Below, piece after piece: positions 43,108 to 50,286 of a DNA stretch of 64,000 nt. The DNA is taken from assembly GCF_000013865.1 (NCBI RefSeq), contig NC_007949.1:62001-126000 (forward strand), written 5' to 3'. This stretch comes from Polaromonas sp. JS666. GTDB taxonomy: Bacteria; Pseudomonadota; Gammaproteobacteria; Burkholderiales; Burkholderiaceae_C. Each line of letters opens with the position of its first letter. The stretch's first letter is position 1. The notes beneath the pieces are model-generated. The model was not told where the DNA came from. It saw nothing but the letters and a program-made list of their open reading frames with translations, and ran no database searches. The position numbers and the translations under genes are program-made.

Positions 43108-43272
43108 TTGGCATGCAGCACCAGAGCAGCTAGAATAAATCCGTCTTTGGCCTCGCGCCATTTTCGTCGTCCATGTGACGACCTTCATCTCATTGGCCAT
43201 AAACGGCCGTACCTCACGGGAACCAAGCTTCCCGCAGGGCAGTGTGGTTCCCATTTCTTTTGGAGAAACCAC
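43108..43272 (+). promoter_or_regulatory. Structured leader, family member L5 (clearest copy)
   Basis: The promoter is TTGGCA (43108) - 17 nt - TAGAAT (43131), then the hairpin GTCGTC-CATGT-GACGAC (43166-43182). GGGAACC (43218) pairs with GGTTCCC (43246-43252) around CCC-GCA-GGG. GTGGTT (43244-43249) can instead pair with AACCAC next to the ATG, and the two pairings overlap. Confidence 0.8.
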
Positions 43273-43674
43273 ATGAAAACCAGCACCGCGCCCTTGCAAA
43301 AACCCATTGCAGACGTGTTCCCCTTCGCCTTGCATGAGACCAGCGATGTGCTCGGCAAACCGATGGCCGGATTCGTTCACCAGGGCGTAGTGATCCACGA
43401 CCCCACGGTGACAGAATGCGGCCGGTTTGCTGCCACCCCTGACCTCTACGGGATGACAGATGCGCAAGTGCTTGCCCTGGAGCGTCTGAACTCCACGCTT
43501 GATGAAGCAACGGAAGCGGCCATCAACGCCGGCGCTAACGTGATTCAAAAGGACCTGGGAATCACCACTGGTGATACCGCGGGGACCTATTTCACCGGTG
43601 AAAGTCAGGAGAATATCGCGCGCGTGTTTCTTCGCTACGCGCTTACCGAGATTGCACTCCTGCAGGCTGCATAA
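43273..43674 (+). CDS. Unknown 133-residue protein under leader L5
   Basis: TGGAGAAACC precedes the ATG at 43273. The product starts MKTSTAPLQKPIADVFPFAL and is soluble, with one conserved-looking HQGVVIHDPTVTECGRFAAT block. Upstream in-frame codons lie inside the leader and are not used. The next leader hairpin overlaps its stop codon. Confidence 0.6.
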   Translation: MKTSTAPLQKPIADVFPFALHETSDVLGKPMAGFVHQGVVIHDPTVTECGRFAATPDLYGMTDAQVLALERLNSTLDEATEAAINAGANVIQKDLGITTGDTAGTYFTGESQENIARVFLRYALTEIALLQAA

Positions 43675-43759
43675 GCAGCCAGTCGACTGCAACCAATTAA
43701 CCCCGGATGGGCACCACGCCCTGATGGGGCAGTGCCCTCCAAAAACTGGAGATTTTCAA
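43665..43759 (+). promoter_or_regulatory. Structured leader, family member L6
   Basis: The hairpin GGCTGC-ATAA-GCAGCC (43665-43680) overlaps the previous stop codon. GGGCACC (43709) pairs with GTGCCC (43732-43737) around CCC-TGAT-GGG. CTCC (43737-43740) can pair with the GGAG ribosome site. No promoter of its own was seen, so it may sit within the L5 transcript. Confidence 0.7.
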
Positions 43760-44467
43760 ATGAACTCTGTGCAAACAACACAGGCCCAAACTGCTCCCGC
43801 CAGCTCTTCTCTTGAGCAGCTGCAAGTTCTGGGTTTCACGGATGAGCTCGACTACCAGCAACACCAGAAAGTGATGCAGGCAAGCCAGGAGCTGGCAGCG
43901 CAGCAGTTGGCCACGATGGTTACTGAGGGCGAAAGCCCCAGCAGTGACGCGTTCGTGATCAATGCTGACCTTAACGACCGCTATGCCGATGTCATCATTG
44001 GTGACCGAGCTGAAGCTTACGATGCCATTGAGATTCAAGGTGTACGAAACCTCAATGAGGAAGGCGACCCGATGGGAACCTGCATCGAGGTGGACACCGA
44101 GAATCCGCAGTTCTATTCCGTGTACGTCCGGATCAAGAGCGGCGGGGCCGAATGCGTTGGCGATATGGGAACTCATGCACTGGCGCAGGCCTATGCCAAT
44201 GAACTCCATGTCAAATATGGCTGGCCAGTCAACGACTTCACACTGAAGCGACAACATCAAGCCTTGAACATGATTGTCAAAGTGCGACTGGGTTTCCAAT
44301 CCGCATACGCGTGCATCAAGACCGATACAACGAATCTGGACGTTCGCCTTTCGCCAGGAAAGTCTGCCAAGACATCTCTCGGTGAAACAGTGAAAGAAAT
44401 GCGCGAGAAGGCCGAAAGCATCCTCAAGCGTGCCGACCTGATCGAAGCTGCAGCACAGCAGCTGTAG
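43760..44467 (+). CDS. Unknown 235-residue protein under leader L6
   Basis: From the ATG at 43760 (MNSVQTTQAQTAPASSSLEQL) the protein runs 235 residues and is acidic in the middle. It includes DLNDRYADVIIGDRAEAYDAI and YSVYVRIKSGGAECVGDMGT, with a helical C-terminus. No family recognised. Frames upstream of 43760 fall in the leader. Confidence 0.6.
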   Translation: MNSVQTTQAQTAPASSSLEQLQVLGFTDELDYQQHQKVMQASQELAAQQLATMVTEGESPSSDAFVINADLNDRYADVIIGDRAEAYDAIEIQGVRNLNEEGDPMGTCIEVDTENPQFYSVYVRIKSGGAECVGDMGTHALAQAYANELHVKYGWPVNDFTLKRQHQALNMIVKVRLGFQSAYACIKTDTTNLDVRLSPGKSAKTSLGETVKEMREKAESILKRADLIEAAAQQL

Positions 44468-44477
44468 AACCTGAACC

Positions 44478-44568
44478 AATTCCCCGGCTTACGCGGAATT
44501 TGAAAACCCTGACGGGCACCAATAGCCCGAACGGGTAGGGTGTCCGTCCTTTTTGAAGGATGTGAATC
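44478..44568 (+). promoter_or_regulatory. Structured leader, family member L7
   Basis: A first hairpin AATTCC/GGAATT (44478-44500) precedes GGGCACC (44514), which pairs with GGTGTCC (44539-44545) around CCC-GAAC-GGG. TCCTT can pair with AAGGA, the ribosome site of the TTG start. Confidence 0.7.
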
Positions 44569-44808
44569 TTGTCTACCCAACGTGTACTCGCGGGCGAAAA
44601 ACGACAGCGCTTCTTTGGCCATCTCCGTGCGACAGAAGTCTTGCCCGTCCACCACCTGGTCCGCATATCGCGGTCAAGTGCAAACTACAAGCCATCCGTG
44701 CGCGCAGCAGCCTTGCGGCAGCTAGTTGCACGGGCGCCAATCGAAGTAACCCAAGGGCGCCCGTTCCCAGAACGGCGACGCCTCGTCAGAGCCCATTACG
44801 GGATCTGA
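44569..44808 (+). CDS. Unknown basic 79-residue protein under leader L7
   Basis: The start is a TTG (44569) 7 nt after AAGGATG. The product MSTQRVLAGEKRQRFFGHLR onwards is Arg-rich throughout. The leader position and ribosome site support translation from this weak start codon. No family recognised. Confidence 0.5.
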   Translation: MSTQRVLAGEKRQRFFGHLRATEVLPVHHLVRISRSSANYKPSVRAAALRQLVARAPIEVTQGRPFPERRRLVRAHYGI

Positions 44809-44810
44809 AA

Positions 44811-44876
44811 TCAACCACCCGGAGGGCGCTGCCCAGCTGGGTCGGTGCTCTCCAATCAACAGGAGATGGAAAAATT
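44811..44876 (+). promoter_or_regulatory. Structured leader, family member L8
   Basis: GGAGGGCGC (44821-44829) pairs over nine bases with GTGCTCTCC (44845-44853) around CCC-AGCT-GGG. TCTCC (44849-44853) can instead pair with GGAGA, the ribosome site, so the pairings exclude each other. Confidence 0.7.
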
Positions 44877-45170
44877 GTGAAAAACGAAAAGGCCACACGA
44901 TTCCTCAAGTTCGTTTTGTTCGTCGCTGCAGCGACCATATCAATGCTGTGGGCAGGCTTTGTCGTCTCCCAGTTATGGAAATGGTTCTTTGTCCCGATGG
45001 GATGGCGCTCAATGACCGCAGTCCAGGGAACTGGGCTGTACATCATTGGGCAAATACTCAATAGCCAAAGAAGTGAACTGATGCCAGCTGACTGGAAGCG
45101 CTGGATCTACGCTATAGGAGTGCCAATTGCAGGACTCATCATCGGATGGGCGATCAAGTCGATTGCCTAG
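44877..45170 (+). CDS. Small membrane protein under leader L8
   Basis: The start is a GTG (44877) after AGGAGATGG. The 97-residue protein has two membrane segments (FLKFVLFVAAATISMLWAGF and WIYAIGVPIAGLIIGWAI) and a short amphipathic middle (WFFVPMGWRSM). No family recognised. A terminator follows. Confidence 0.6.
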   Translation: MKNEKATRFLKFVLFVAAATISMLWAGFVVSQLWKWFFVPMGWRSMTAVQGTGLYIIGQILNSQRSELMPADWKRWIYAIGVPIAGLIIGWAIKSIA

Positions 45171-45207
45171 CCGGCGCAAACCGCAACTCGGTACTGTCAT
45201 AACCACC

Positions 45208-45247
45208 AAGCCCTGTGCTCGTCCTCGTGACAGCCAGGGCTTTTTTC
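45208..45247 (+). terminator. Rho-independent terminator
   Basis: The stem AAGCCCTG / CAGGGCTT ends in six T. Confidence 0.85.
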
Positions 45248-45293
45248 ATGGGCGTCTGGTTTCCTATTTGAACCTCACCCCGATCACGATAGC

Positions 45294-45475
45294 CTGACAG
45301 CAGGACCAAAAATGGCTAGAATTCAGATACTTTAGCCGCGCGCTAATTTGCTGGTCGAGTGCCAGCCATTCAACTGACCACCAGCTGGTCACAACCAATC
45401 AACTGCCCAGGGCGAACACCGCCCACAAGGGTACGTTCATCTTCCTTGGGCTCAATTCAAACGGAGTCAAGGAAA
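45294..45475 (+). promoter_or_regulatory. Structured leader, family member L9
   Basis: The promoter is CTGACA (45294) - 17 nt - TAGAAT (45317), followed by GCTGG/CCAGC (45350-45366). GGGCGAAC (45410) pairs through GAAC with GTTC (45435) around CCC-ACAA-GGG, and CCCAGG pairs with CCTTGGG further out. TTCCTTG (45442-45448) can pair with CAAGGAA, the ribosome site. Confidence 0.75.
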
Positions 45476-45670
45476 ATGAGCAAAAAACAAAAGCGTGTTA
45501 GCAAAAAGTCCATGCCGAAGGGATCGTCCCAAACTGAGCTGGCTCTTAACGCGCTCTTGGCCGGACTGGAAGATCTTGGTTTCGGGACGGATAAAGAGAT
45601 CAACGGCGCTGATGCCGTGGATGCCATCGCTGAGTTGTATGAAGATGTGACTCAGCGTATTCTTGGCTGA
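45476..45670 (+). CDS. Unknown 64-residue protein under leader L9
   Basis: From the ATG at 45476 the product is MSKKQKRVSKKSMPKGSSQT, then an acidic C-terminal half (EINGADAVDAIAELYEDV). The basic N-terminus and acidic end suggest a small regulator or adaptor; this is a guess. The ribosome site AAGGAA is 5 nt upstream. Confidence 0.6.
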   Translation: MSKKQKRVSKKSMPKGSSQTELALNALLAGLEDLGFGTDKEINGADAVDAIAELYEDVTQRILG

Positions 45671-45747
45671 CTTTCGCCATGTTCTTTGGCTTAAGTAGTG
45701 GCCCGAGGTGAATCGCTCTGGCTTGGTCGCCTACCGCGATCAATCGG

Positions 45748-45842
45748 CTGTCACTTCTTGGCAGTCAATCTAAAAAAACAACCCTGATGGGCACCAATTG
45801 CTCTCCAGGGCAGGTGCCTGTTCTTTTTGAAAGGATAGGAAA
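45748..45842 (+). promoter_or_regulatory. Structured leader, family member L10
   Basis: A short hairpin CTGTC/GGCAG precedes GGGCACC (45789), which pairs with GGTGCCT (45813-45819) around GCTC-TCCA-GGGC. CCTGTTC can pair with GAAAGG, the ribosome site. Confidence 0.65.
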
Positions 45843-46070
45843 ATGGCCAAAAGACGCAGAAAGTCGTCTCGGATGGCGAATCTCATCATTCGCATCAACA
45901 GTATTGCCAACGGTATGGCACAGTCCGGGCCAAAAAGCCCGGTCTTCATTGTGAAAAACAAGAAAATAATCAAACTCAAGCGAAATGAGTACGACCGTTT
46001 AGTGGAGGAAGCCGACTCGCTTTCCTACTTTGCCGGCTACCAGATCCGTCCAGAGCAACTCATCAAATAG
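45843..46070 (+). CDS. Unknown basic 75-residue protein under leader L10
   Basis: GAAAGGATAGGA precedes the ATG. The product starts MAKRRRKSSRMANLIIRINS, carries KNKKIIKLKRNEYDRLVEEA and ends near YFAGYQIRPEQLIK. It may bind nucleic acid. No family recognised. Confidence 0.6.
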   Translation: MAKRRRKSSRMANLIIRINSIANGMAQSGPKSPVFIVKNKKIIKLKRNEYDRLVEEADSLSYFAGYQIRPEQLIK

Positions 46071-46080
46071 CAACCAGTGA

Positions 46081-46168
46081 TGCCGGTCCAAACGCAGTTT
46101 GTCGGCACAACTTAACAACCCGGACGGGCACCTTTGACGACATGTGGCTCGAGTGTTGGGAGAGCCGC
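46081..46168 (+). promoter_or_regulatory. Possible degenerate leader L11
   Basis: TGCCGG and CGGCA could form the first hairpin, and AACAACCCGGACGGGCACC is like other copies up to the first arm. The later parts do not fit the pattern. It could be a decayed member. Confidence 0.35.
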
Positions 46169-46453
46169 ATGAACCTAGATTTCAACCGCCTGCTGCAGGG
46201 GAATGCCACGTCCAGGCAGCGCCCGAAAGTGGGCGCGTCGGCATGCATTCTCCCTACGTCGCACCGATCGCCACTTCAGGCATCCCACAAAAAACGACAG
46301 GCTGTGATTGAGGATGAACAAGGGCTTCGCTCCATTGTGTCCCACCACATGGATCGCGTGTCCAAGGATGCCGGAACACGTCAATACAAGTGCAAGGACA
46401 GCTGCGGCACCGGCCAGCCTGCCGGGGCGCCCGTAGCGGCCCCTGACAGCTGA
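46169..46453 (+). CDS. Unknown small protein
   Basis: GGGAGAGCC precedes the ATG at 46169. The frame encodes about 94 residues (MNLDFNRLLQGNATSRQRP onwards) of low complexity that look unlike a folded protein. The opposite strand is also open here. It is included because of the ribosome site and the leader-like sequence upstream. Confidence 0.35.
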   Translation: MNLDFNRLLQGNATSRQRPKVGASACILPTSHRSPLQASHKKRQAVIEDEQGLRSIVSHHMDRVSKDAGTRQYKCKDSCGTGQPAGAPVAAPDS

Positions 46454-46472
46454 CCACACGCACTAATTCTGG

Positions 46473-46823
46473 TCAGCCCTTTTTAACGAGCGACAAGCCT
46501 GAGCGTTGTGGGATAACTTCCCGGTTGAAGGCCTCCAGCTGCTCTGGAGTAGGCGAGTGGCCATACTTTTCGACATAGGCCAGCCTGCGTTTGTCCGCGG
46601 GGAAGTTCGCCTGGCCATCCGGGCCAAATTTGATGCGCTGGGTGTTCTGCGCGAACACTTCACCGACGGTCTCGGTATCTTCGGCGCGGTGCATCGCTGA
46701 TCCGAGGTCGCACATGGCATTGAATTCGTCGACGGTGCGCGGCCGCCACGGTGCCCGTGTCATGGCCTGGAATTGCTGCCACTCGGAATCGGACATTGTG
46801 ACCAGGTGATCGATAACCAACAT
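46473..46823 (-). CDS. Unknown 116-residue protein on the minus strand
   Basis: GCAAGGAGC precedes the ATG at 46823. The product (MLVIDHLVTMSDSEWQQFQ onwards) is helical and acidic with WRPRTVDEFNAMCDLGSAMH. It lies opposite in direction to its neighbours and is divergent from the helix-turn-helix gene at 46959. A CCGGCA/TGCCGG hairpin stands upstream of the ribosome site. Confidence 0.6.
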   Translation of the reverse strand: MLVIDHLVTMSDSEWQQFQAMTRAPWRPRTVDEFNAMCDLGSAMHRAEDTETVGEVFAQNTQRIKFGPDGQANFPADKRRLAYVEKYGHSPTPEQLEAFNREVIPQRSGLSLVKKG

Positions 46824-46958
46824 TTAATGCTCCTTGCCGCCTGCCGGCACGTTGCCGGGGTTTCTTGGTTCTACTTTCTCACGAAATTCAGCTTGCGCAA
46901 GTGGGTTAGATAAATTTGCAGGCCTTGACGAACAGCCATCCTGATGTAGCTTGGTTGC

Positions 46959-47339
46959 ATGACAAATGTTGAAATCACATCAAAGCCAAAGGGGCAATCA
47001 CTGCCATCACAAAAATTCCTGAAACCTCCAACTGAAGCGGATCGTCGCACGGAGGACGCCCTGGTAAGGCTGGGCCAGCGCGTGTCACATGCAAGGCGAG
47101 TCCGCAACTGGACCCAGACCGAGCTGGCAGGGTTGGCAGACATGGGCTTGAGCACAGTGGTGGCTATCGAGTCTGGTAAGGCGGGTGTTGGCATGCGCAA
47201 CTTCCTCCGGGTATTGGATGCCTTGGGCATGCTGGATCATTTCGATTCGGTCCTAGATCCAGCGCGTGACGAAATGCTCGTCCAGCACGGGATTGATTCA
47301 CTTCCGAAACGGGCAAAGGCCAACAGGCGCAGGAGATAG
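46959..47339 (+). CDS. XRE-family helix-turn-helix regulator
   Basis: The 126-residue protein has a central HTH: RLGQRVSHARRVRNWTQTEL, LADMGLSTVVAIESGKAGVG. Flanks are basic at both ends (last residues KRAKANRRRR). It probably represses its own or nearby promoters. Divergent placement from 46473-46823 suggests a two-gene control unit, possibly an antitoxin arrangement, though no toxin family was seen. Confidence 0.8.
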   Translation: MTNVEITSKPKGQSLPSQKFLKPPTEADRRTEDALVRLGQRVSHARRVRNWTQTELAGLADMGLSTVVAIESGKAGVGMRNFLRVLDALGMLDHFDSVLDPARDEMLVQHGIDSLPKRAKANRRRR

Positions 47340-47396
47340 CTTGCTCATTGCGGCCACGGCCCCGCCACTTTGACATTCTCCCCGCCCTACGACTGA

Positions 47397-47539
47397 TAAA
47401 ATGAAAGCGTTCTTGGCCTCGGCCATTTTCGCCGTCCGTGTGACGGCCATCAACACACCGGCCCTTCGCGGCCAACACCCAACGGGAACCATTTTTCCCG
47501 ATTGGGGCATGTGGTTCCCATTACTTTTTGGAGAACTAC
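47397..47539 (+). promoter_or_regulatory. Structured leader, family member L12
   Basis: Upstream sequence aligns with L5 from the -10 (TAAAAT, 47397) to the hairpin GCCGTC-CGTGT-GACGGC (47431). GGGAACC (47485) pairs with GGTTCCC around CCC-GATT-GGG. GTGGTT can instead pair with AACTAC next to the ATG. A TTGACA lies at 47369 but its distance to the -10 is long. Confidence 0.75.
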
Positions 47540-47602
47540 ATGAAACTCATAACCACAGACGAGGATGGTTTGCACAAGCAGACTATCCGTGGCCATGGAT
47601 GA
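47540..47602 (+). CDS. 20-codon ORF directly after leader L12
   Basis: The ATG stands 6 nt after TTGGAGAA at exactly the position where other leaders start their genes. The frame (MKLITTDEDGLHKQTIRGHG) stops after 20 codons and overlaps the next frame. It may be a leader peptide or the 5' part of a frameshifted gene. Confidence 0.4.
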   Translation: MKLITTDEDGLHKQTIRGHG

Positions 47603-47729
47603 TTTCGGCACAGATACCGACCCTTTCTGGGTCGAGATCGCCAACAGTCGCACATTCAGTGCGCCGGTCTTCCTTGATCCTTGGGTGCTGCCGAAAGGCG
47701 CATTCGGGGATTCGTGTGGACCCACTTAA
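47595..47729 (+). CDS. 44-codon ORF overlapping the previous one
   Basis: The frame MDDFGTDTDPFWVEIANSRT onwards begins in the last codons of the 20-codon ORF. The pair could be one 64-codon gene split by a frameshift, or two coupled peptides. The composition looks protein-like (Trp, Phe, Pro well spread). Confidence 0.4.
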   Translation: MDDFGTDTDPFWVEIANSRTFSAPVFLDPWVLPKGAFGDSCGPT

Positions 47730-47730
47730 C

Positions 47731-47814
47731 GCGGTATAAACCGCATCACTACAACCCCAATGGGAGCTCATCTTCCATTGGGGGAGGTGGGCTCCACAAT
47801 ATCGGAGTCAATTC
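47731..47814 (+). promoter_or_regulatory. Structured leader, family member L15
   Basis: The hairpin GCGG-TATAAA-CCGC (47731-47744) is followed by ACAACCCCAAT. GGAGC (47763) pairs with GCTCC (47791) around CC-ATT-GG. GGCTCC can instead pair with GGAGTC, which is the ribosome site; the two share GCTCC. Confidence 0.7.
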
Positions 47815-48603
47815 ATGACAGAAAGTACAAATCACATGGCGCACATCGTGGTAGTCCAGTTCCTGGTTGAGCACGTCGAAGGTGAAGTGGCGACTGAAAC
47901 CATCAATCGCAAACTTCGCACTGTCGTCTCCCCAATTGGCAGCGGTGAAGATGAAGGATCGCCTTTGCTGGATTTCAAGATCGCCGGCGCTGTGCCGGCC
48001 GACGAGAAGACCACGCTGGCGGTTGCGAACCAGTCCTACCGAGAGTGGGAAGTGTTCAACGACGGCAAAGATACTGATCACTACCTGGTGGTGATTGAGG
48101 GCGATGTCTCACCGGTGGTGAGCGGGCGTTACGAGTCCGATCCCAAGCGGGTCCAGGCGGCGCAGGCCTACCGCACCAAACACGGCAACGACGATGGTCT
48201 CTACCGCCTCGATGTACCCAAGGGCACGCCTGTGGCGCTGGGGGCGTTCGCTGGGGCTGAAGTCGAAGGCGGCGAAGTGGATGAGTTAACGAACTTTGTG
48301 GTCAGCGAGATTCTGGAAGGGCGCTGCCCCATCGAGCGCATCAATGTGCCCGGCAGCAAATACTTCACGGTGCTCATTGCCGGCGATGAGCTGGTGGTGG
48401 ACAAAGTCCTCCTGGCGGCGCTTGAGGAGCGGTTCTCCAACGAGTTGGTTGAGTTTTCCAACGGGGTGTCGGACTTCATCCTCCCCAGTGGAAACGTCGA
48501 AAGCGCCATGCAGATTCAGTGGGCCGAAAACACTGCAGCAGGGCACTCCAACCTGTCCCTTGAACAGTGGAAGAAGAAGCATCTGAAAGGGGCCTACAAA
48601 TAG
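47815..48603 (+). CDS. Unknown 262-residue protein under leader L15
   Basis: CGGAGTC precedes the ATG. The protein starts MTESTNHMAHIVVVQFLVEH and has several strand-rich blocks (YLVVIEGDVSPVVSGRYES, VPGSKYFTVLIAGDELVV). It ends in a Lys-rich helix (EQWKKKHLKGAYK). No family recognised. A strong terminator follows. Confidence 0.65.
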   Translation: MTESTNHMAHIVVVQFLVEHVEGEVATETINRKLRTVVSPIGSGEDEGSPLLDFKIAGAVPADEKTTLAVANQSYREWEVFNDGKDTDHYLVVIEGDVSPVVSGRYESDPKRVQAAQAYRTKHGNDDGLYRLDVPKGTPVALGAFAGAEVEGGEVDELTNFVVSEILEGRCPIERINVPGSKYFTVLIAGDELVVDKVLLAALEERFSNELVEFSNGVSDFILPSGNVESAMQIQWAENTAAGHSNLSLEQWKKKHLKGAYK

Positions 48604-48649
48604 GTCGAAGAGATCTCAAGAGAACGTCTGGTGGACGCAAAGCACCGAA

Positions 48650-48688
48650 AGCCTCAACTGCATCGCGCGGTTGAGGTTTTTTTTTGGC
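48650..48688 (+). terminator. Rho-independent terminator
   Basis: The stem GCCTCAAC / GTTGAGG is followed by nine T. Confidence 0.9.
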
Positions 48689-48789
48689 CTGATGGCCGGT
48701 AGACGGGGAGGGAAGGGGAGGAGGGGGAGTAGAAATGCAAACAGGAGGCGCAGAGGCCTCCTGTTGCTGTACGAACAATGGTGTTTCGC

Positions 48790-48972
48790 TTAGGCTGCAG
48801 TCACGGAAGAGTTCAGCAGCTGCCGGGTTTGAAACGCATTCACTTGCGCGCGAACCCGTTCCCGGATTTTGCGATACAAGGGTGCGTTACGCACTTCCGA
48901 GTTGCGAACAACCCTGAGGGTGGTGATGTCGGCGGGCGAAACACCTGCTTTGACCATACTAGATGCAGTCAT
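48790..48972 (-). CDS. Unknown 60-residue protein on the minus strand
   Basis: AGGAGAGCTCC precedes the ATG at 48972. The product starts MTASSMVKAGVSPADITTLR and is basic and helical. A GGAGGC/GCCTCC hairpin follows its stop (48741-48761). The region 48973-49385 on its other side has no convincing gene. Confidence 0.55.
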   Translation of the reverse strand: MTASSMVKAGVSPADITTLRVVRNSEVRNAPLYRKIRERVRAQVNAFQTRQLLNSSVTAA

Positions 48973-49385
48973 GGAGCTCTCCTATCTGAAATCCGGGCAA
49001 GACGCCCCTTCTGTGTTCTGGTCAGAAAACACACAAAGGACGCCTCGCACGGCTCGCCAGGAGGCCCATGCTGCCGATTTCTCGGCACGGCGATTGGAGA
49101 GCTCCCCCTATGCCCTGAAACCAAGGACAGAGAAAACGTCTAAAGCGCCGAGAAGCCGCTGACTACATCCAAGGATGCAGCCGCCAATACACCGGGTTAG
49201 CGGTGCCGATTGGATATACCGAAGTAACACCAACCATTGGTAAATGCGTACACAAGGTACGCGAATGGTCACAGGGACCAAACGAGCTTTCAGTGTATTC
49301 GATTTCAGGGGAAAAATCGACCTCGAAGCTGTTTGCGGCTGGCTGCCGAAGCCTAAAAGTTAGGCACGTTTCAGCAGGAGGAACT

Positions 49386-49781
49386 ATGACGCTCACTGCA
49401 GCTGCCCAGGCGATCACAGGATTTCTAAAAGTAGCCGGCCTCAGCATTCACAGTCAGTTTGTCCGGTGCACCGCGGAAGCCAGATCCCGAATGCCCCATG
49501 TCCGATCGGGCAGCGATGCAGTTCGGGCTGGTGGTTATGAGGACGGAATCACCATTGGTGGCGGAGATGGTGATCGAGCGTCGCTACGTCGTTCGCGGTT
49601 TAAAAACACATCGCTGTTGTTAAAATGGCTGCACTTTGGCTCCGTCCAATTTGCTGGTCATCTGCCAGCCTTTTTGAAGACCACTCGCTGGTCAAAAAAC
49701 ATCAACTGCCCAGGGCGAACATCGCCCAACCGGGCACGTTCACTTACCTTGGGCTTCATCAACTGGAGTAATGGAAAGTGA
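49386..49781 (+). CDS. Uncertain ORF, possibly frameshifted, ending inside leader L13
   Basis: A strong ribosome site (AGGAGGAAC) precedes the ATG at 49386, and the first ~35 residues (MTLTAAAQAITGFLKVAGLS) look protein-like. The frame then runs through the promoter and leader of the next gene, which is unlikely for a real C-terminus. Another frame, 49498-49623 (MSDRAAMQFGLVVMRTESPL onwards), looks better after about codon 37. A single-base change may have broken a ~80-residue gene. Confidence 0.35.
   Translation: MTLTAAAQAITGFLKVAGLSIHSQFVRCTAEARSRMPHVRSGSDAVRAGGYEDGITIGGGDGDRASLRRSRFKNTSLLLKWLHFGSVQFAGHLPAFLKTTRWSKNINCPGRTSPNRARSLTLGFINWSNGK
49621..49777 (+). promoter_or_regulatory. Structured leader, family member L13
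   Basis: After TAAAAT (49621) comes the hairpin GCTGG/CCAGC (49653). GGGCGAAC (49713) pairs through GAAC with GTTC (49738-49741) around GCCC-AACC-GGGC. TTCACTT (49739-49745) can instead pair with AAGTGAA (49775-49781), which contains the GTG start. Confidence 0.75.
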
Positions 49782-50053
49782 ACAATCAAGAATGGAAACC
49801 TGAGTACTCAAAGTGGAGACACGGCGGCTGGTATGTCCATAACGTGCAGTACCCCAGCGGTGCATGTGGATGTGTGAGCAACAATTTCCCTGACAAACAG
49901 TGGCGAATCGTCTGCGATGAGCGTCGCAAGGAGTTGGGGGAGAGCGGGGACTTTACGTTTGAGACCCGCGATCTTGCTGCCCGCGCAGAGCTGGAACTCG
50001 CAAGTGCCCTGGCTGCAAAAGAAGTGAGTTCCGCAACGGCAGCTAGCCAATAG
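49778..50053 (+). CDS. Unknown 91-residue protein under leader L13
   Basis: The GTG start (49778) follows GGAGTAATGG. The product has a WRHGGWYVHNVQYPSGACGC block and CDERRKEL, then an Ala-rich helix. Two Cys close together might bind metal. The pattern recalls small proteins of plasmid accessory regions, but I cannot name a family. Confidence 0.6.
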   Translation: MNNQEWKPEYSKWRHGGWYVHNVQYPSGACGCVSNNFPDKQWRIVCDERRKELGESGDFTFETRDLAARAELELASALAAKEVSSATAASQ

Positions 50054-50181
50054 CGAAACCCCTAACAAAGCCTCATAACCGGCGCATTGGTATGGGGCTG
50101 CCTTTGGCCTTCAGCTCGTGGCGTGAAAACGTACTTGCAGTTGTTAAAGGCGCAATCGAAGAGTTCTAACTAGGACTCTGT

Positions 50182-50286
50182 CTCAACGACGTGTTCCGTC
50201 GTTGAGAAAACATTATTCAACCCACGCGGGGCACACCACCCCGCAGGGGATCGGTGCGTTCTCGCGATTTCAAAAGAGAGATCACG
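50182..50286 (+). promoter_or_regulatory. Structured leader, family member L16
   Basis: The first hairpin is CTCAACGAC-GTGTTCC-GTCGTTGAG (nine base pairs, 50182-50206). GGGGCAC (50228) pairs with GTGC (50254) around CCCC-GCA-GGGG. TTCTC can pair with GAGAG at the ribosome site. A clear -10 at the usual distance was not found. Confidence 0.7.

Noticed and set aside
46175..46459. Minus-strand 94-codon frame with a hydrophobic start
   Set aside because: No ribosome site; it is opposite a plus-strand frame with a GGAGA site and leader-like upstream sequence. Either could be non-coding.
41700..50260. The leader repeats as a CRISPR array, iterons or transposon ends
   Set aside because: Copies are not identical or evenly spaced, each lies directly upstream of a start codon, and the pairings are kept instead of the letters; this fits RNA and not DNA repeats.
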